DNA of 64,000 nt from an uncultured Muribaculaceae bacterium (GTDB lineage: Bacteria; Bacteroidota; Bacteroidia; Bacteroidales; Muribaculaceae): assembly GCA_910578385.1 (NCBI GenBank), contig CAJTQV010000003.1, positions 203,065 through 267,064 of the forward strand, read 5' to 3'. Shown here in pieces: positions 61,922-64,000 of the stretch. The number at the start of each line of letters is the position of its first letter. The stretch's first letter is position 1. The translations under genes and the position numbers were made by a program. The notes below the pieces were generated by a model. The model was not told the DNA's origin. It searched no databases and saw only the letters and a program-made list of their open reading frames with translations.

Positions 61922-63058
61922 ATGAAATATCCGACAGTTAGCTTCAAGTACGACCGCCGAAAGAAAGCGAGTGGTACACGCCCCGGCCTTATTGAGCTGG
62001 AAGTTTCGTTCCAACGAACGCAAAAACGCTTCTCCACTGGTTTGTCGGTCATGCCCGACCAGTGGGACGGCGCCAGAGTAATCAACCATCCCGACAGCCT
62101 GCATCTCAATGCCATGCTGTCAGCGGTCATGCGCCCGGTCGTTGACGGCCTCACGCGCCTGAGCCTCGACGGGGAGCAGTTCTCATGGTCGTGGCTTGCA
62201 GACCTCATGCGCGGCCCCGAAAAGGAGAGAGGCGCGTCAGTGAATTTCCGCGAATACGTTGCCGAAAAGATTGAAAGCCGCCGCGACATCCGCTCATCCA
62301 CGAGGAGAGACCACCGGATCATTCTTTCTGCTCTCGATGGCTTCAAGCACTTCCGCACACTCGCCGACCTCACGCCCCGCCGCATCCGCGAGTTCGATGC
62401 CTGGCTCCATCTCAAAGGGTATAAGCAGACCACCGTCGCGAAATACCACAAAATCATGAAATGCTACATCAATTTTGCGATAGCCGACGAACTGATGGAC
62501 CGCACGCCCTACGCCTCCGTAAAGATTGAGAAGGGAAAAGCCGCCGAGCGGCGATACCTGACCGAGGCGGAGATGCAGACCATAATGGATGCCGACATCC
62601 CGGATCCCTCCGTGGCCCGCGCACGTGACCTGTTCGTCTTTCAGGCTTTCACCGGCATGGGCTACGCAGACCTTGAAAAGTTCGACTTCGCCAAGTGTGA
62701 GCGGAGAGGGGAGAGGTATATATTCCGTCAGGAACGCCAGAAGACCGGCGAGACATTCTATATCGCAATCCTCAGCCCCGCGCTTGCCGTGCTCCGGAAA
62801 TATGGTTACACCCTCCCGCTCGTCACAAACCAGAAGTATAATGCCGCCTTAAAGTCATTGGGGGTCCTGATTGGCAAACGTGTGACGTCGCACGATGCCC
62901 GCCACACGTTCGCCACATGGTGTCTCAATAAAGGGGTCTCCATGGAGACACTCGCAAAATTTCTTGGCCATTCCTCCACCAAGAGCACCCAGGTCTACGC
63001 TAAGATTGTTGACAAGACTATTGAGCGCGCATTCGATATGCTCGACGCATCAATATAA
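61922..63058 (+). CDS. int: Tyrosine-family site-specific integrase
   Basis: 378 residues. An N-terminal SAM-like core-binding domain (~1-170) is followed by a catalytic domain. The later catalytic residues are clear: HDARHTFATWC (His-x-x-Arg), GHSS and the Tyr of TQVYAKI. The first catalytic Arg region reads TGMGYADLEKF, with no Arg at the usual place; this departure is also common in Bacteroidetes element integrases. It converges with the lysis genes and lies next to tRNA-Glu. Confidence 0.9.
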   Translation: MKYPTVSFKYDRRKKASGTRPGLIELEVSFQRTQKRFSTGLSVMPDQWDGARVINHPDSLHLNAMLSAVMRPVVDGLTRLSLDGEQFSWSWLADLMRGPEKERGASVNFREYVAEKIESRRDIRSSTRRDHRIILSALDGFKHFRTLADLTPRRIREFDAWLHLKGYKQTTVAKYHKIMKCYINFAIADELMDRTPYASVKIEKGKAAERRYLTEAEMQTIMDADIPDPSVARARDLFVFQAFTGMGYADLEKFDFAKCERRGERYIFRQERQKTGETFYIAILSPALAVLRKYGYTLPLVTNQKYNAALKSLGVLIGKRVTSHDARHTFATWCLNKGVSMETLAKFLGHSSTKSTQVYAKIVDKTIERAFDMLDASI

Positions 63059-63479
63059 CGACGACAGCTGTCACGGCCACACCACCGCACCACAGCAGCG
63101 CGGTCTCCCACCAGCGACGCTTCCGCTCCACCTCGACGGTCTGAACGTCCGTGCGCGTCCGGTACTCGGTCAGCGTGCGGACTTTCTCGACCGTATCGAC
63201 GCGGAGGCGGTCGCGGTACTCCGTGTGCCAGCGGTCTGTCAGCACCGTGTCGCCGCGTATGACGGTAATCACCGAGTCGCGGACATGAACCGAGTCAACG
63301 CGGAGCCGCACGCGCTCCACCGTGTCGCGGAGCGTGACCGTGCGCACATCCTCGACCGTGACGGGCACACACTTCCGCGAGCATCCGCCGGCGAACAGCA
63401 TCGCAATCACGATGGCTGCGAGATTTACGGCCATCCATACCCACCACCGCCAGCCTTTAAGGTCTTTGTACATATCCAT
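63018..63479 (-). CDS. Putative unimolecular spanin (lysis) protein
   Basis: 153 residues from the ATG at 63479, which overlaps the endolysin stop (TGATG). Trp-rich hydrophobic N-terminus ending FAGGC, a possible lipobox with Cys33; a ~90-residue middle of Val/Thr/Arg/Asp-rich strands or coil; and a C-terminal membrane helix (about 126-146). A lipid-anchored N-terminus plus a C-terminal inner-membrane helix in one chain is the layout of u-spanins that fuse outer and inner membranes at lysis. Position beside an endolysin supports it; sequence similarity to known spanins is not claimed. Its 3' end overlaps the integrase end by 41 bases. Confidence 0.6.
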   Translation of the reverse strand: MDMYKDLKGWRWWVWMAVNLAAIVIAMLFAGGCSRKCVPVTVEDVRTVTLRDTVERVRLRVDSVHVRDSVITVIRGDTVLTDRWHTEYRDRLRVDTVEKVRTLTEYRTRTDVQTVEVERKRRWWETALLWCGGVAVTAVVVILMRRAYRMRAQ

Positions 63480-64000
63480 CACTGATTGTCCGCAAATGTC
63501 ACGACCTTGCCGTTGTTATACGTCAGACTGCCGAAGTTGATGCTGTCAAGCCTACGGAGCCATCCGGCGCGGAACACGGCCTGCGACGGCGTACGCTTGA
63601 TGATGGATTCGATAAACTGCACCCGACGCGCCTTGATGCGGTTGAAGAATGTGCGCGGATCCTGGGCGTTAAGAGCGGCGAGTGTCTTCGGACCGACAAT
63701 GCCGTCAGCGGTCACTCCGAGAAGCTGCTGCGGAATCTTGATGCCGTGCGCTCCCGAACCCCATACCCAGTCAACAAGGATATTCGCGAGGCTCTGCGAC
63801 TTTATCTGGTCAGCTTTCCATCGGTTCCAATAGTGAGGTTTCATCACGCGGTTGACAACATCTGCGTCGGTCAGGAGCTTGAGGTCATCTACGTCGATGT
63901 CCCCGTCACCATCCTTGTCATAGCCTACTTGTCGCCATGTGGCGATGGTCACGCCTTTGTTTGTCGCTCCTCCCTTGTCGAGAGGATGGTTCACATATCC
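63479..64000 (-). CDS. GH108 endolysin with C-terminal peptidoglycan-binding domain (partial)
   Basis: The gene enters from the right edge: the last bases read ...GYVNHPLDKGG, the region just after the GH108 catalytic Glu, which is outside the window. The GATNKGVTI motif and the C-terminal domain (DGIVGPKTLAALN) are those of glycoside hydrolase 108 lysozymes with a small PG-binding helix bundle. It cuts peptidoglycan for phage release or in related elements. Confidence 0.88.
   Translation of the reverse strand, partial: GYVNHPLDKGGATNKGVTIATWRQVGYDKDGDGDIDVDDLKLLTDADVVNRVMKPHYWNRWKADQIKSQSLANILVDWVWGSGAHGIKIPQQLLGVTADGIVGPKTLAALNAQDPRTFFNRIKARRVQFIESIIKRTPSQAVFRAGWLRRLDSINFGSLTYNNGKVVTFADNQ

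Overview
The window looks like a chromosome segment from a Bacteroidales bacterium, most probably of the Muribaculaceae/Bacteroides type. Three things point there. Promoters have the phylum-specific -7 element TAnnTTTG, with TTTG about 20 bases upstream in the best cases, instead of sigma70 boxes. The gene content includes class III fructose bisphosphatase, fused BioG-BioC, Nqr, the exbB-exbD-exbD-tonB module with a PstS-like lipoprotein, DUF6029 and Omp28 surface proteins, and a TPR-HTH regulator. There are no obvious Shine-Dalgarno sequences. Family assignments come from reading motifs by eye; no database was searched.

Layout. 1-3873 (minus): an export operon with a TlpA-like thioredoxin, a DUF6029 barrel, an Omp28-like lipoprotein and a secreted protein cut by the window edge. 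4086-11555: class III FBPase, a small membrane protein overlapping a DAHP synthase/chorismate mutase fusion, a tandem FdtA-like cupin protein, a porin-like barrel with a structured upstream region, an exported HAD phosphatase and a DUF4250 protein. 11609-18007 (minus): bioGC, bioF, bioA and priA. 18075-20852: two small barrels, a DUF59 protein, lpxH, and a nucleotidyltransferase antitoxin followed by a remnant of its HepT partner.

20923-31306 is the most unusual region. It holds two paralogous plug-barrel outer-membrane proteins whose promoters and signal peptides are nearly identical, a TPR/membrane/HTH regulator, a DUF3244-like secreted protein, the 5' half of a radical SAM peptide maturase joined to the 3' end of what looks like a Gly-Gly, cysteine-rich peptide precursor, an intact C39-peptidase ABC exporter, and only the membrane anchor of an HlyD adaptor. 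I read it as a decaying modified-peptide (RiPP) export locus.

31621-53904 is mostly core metabolism: a 3'-5' exonuclease, bioD (far from the other bio genes), glyA, the complete nqrA-F operon, a TPR protein, a PstS-like lipoprotein, tonB/exbD/exbD/exbB, pgk, an AmgK-like kinase fused to a RapZ C-terminal domain next to a MurU-like nucleotidyltransferase (a cell-wall sugar recycling pair), prfA and rpsP. 53905-61405 holds GTAG-type REP elements, tandem repeats, a strong candidate structured RNA, three lipoproteins or WG-repeat proteins, tRNA-Met and a MurB-metallohydrolase fusion. From 61640 a tRNA-Glu marks the edge of an integrated element: a tyrosine integrase, a possible one-protein spanin and a GH108 endolysin, which suggest a prophage continuing past the window.

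Across the window, five intergenic arrays of a CCTAAAA-like heptamer all read the same way on the plus strand whatever the gene direction.
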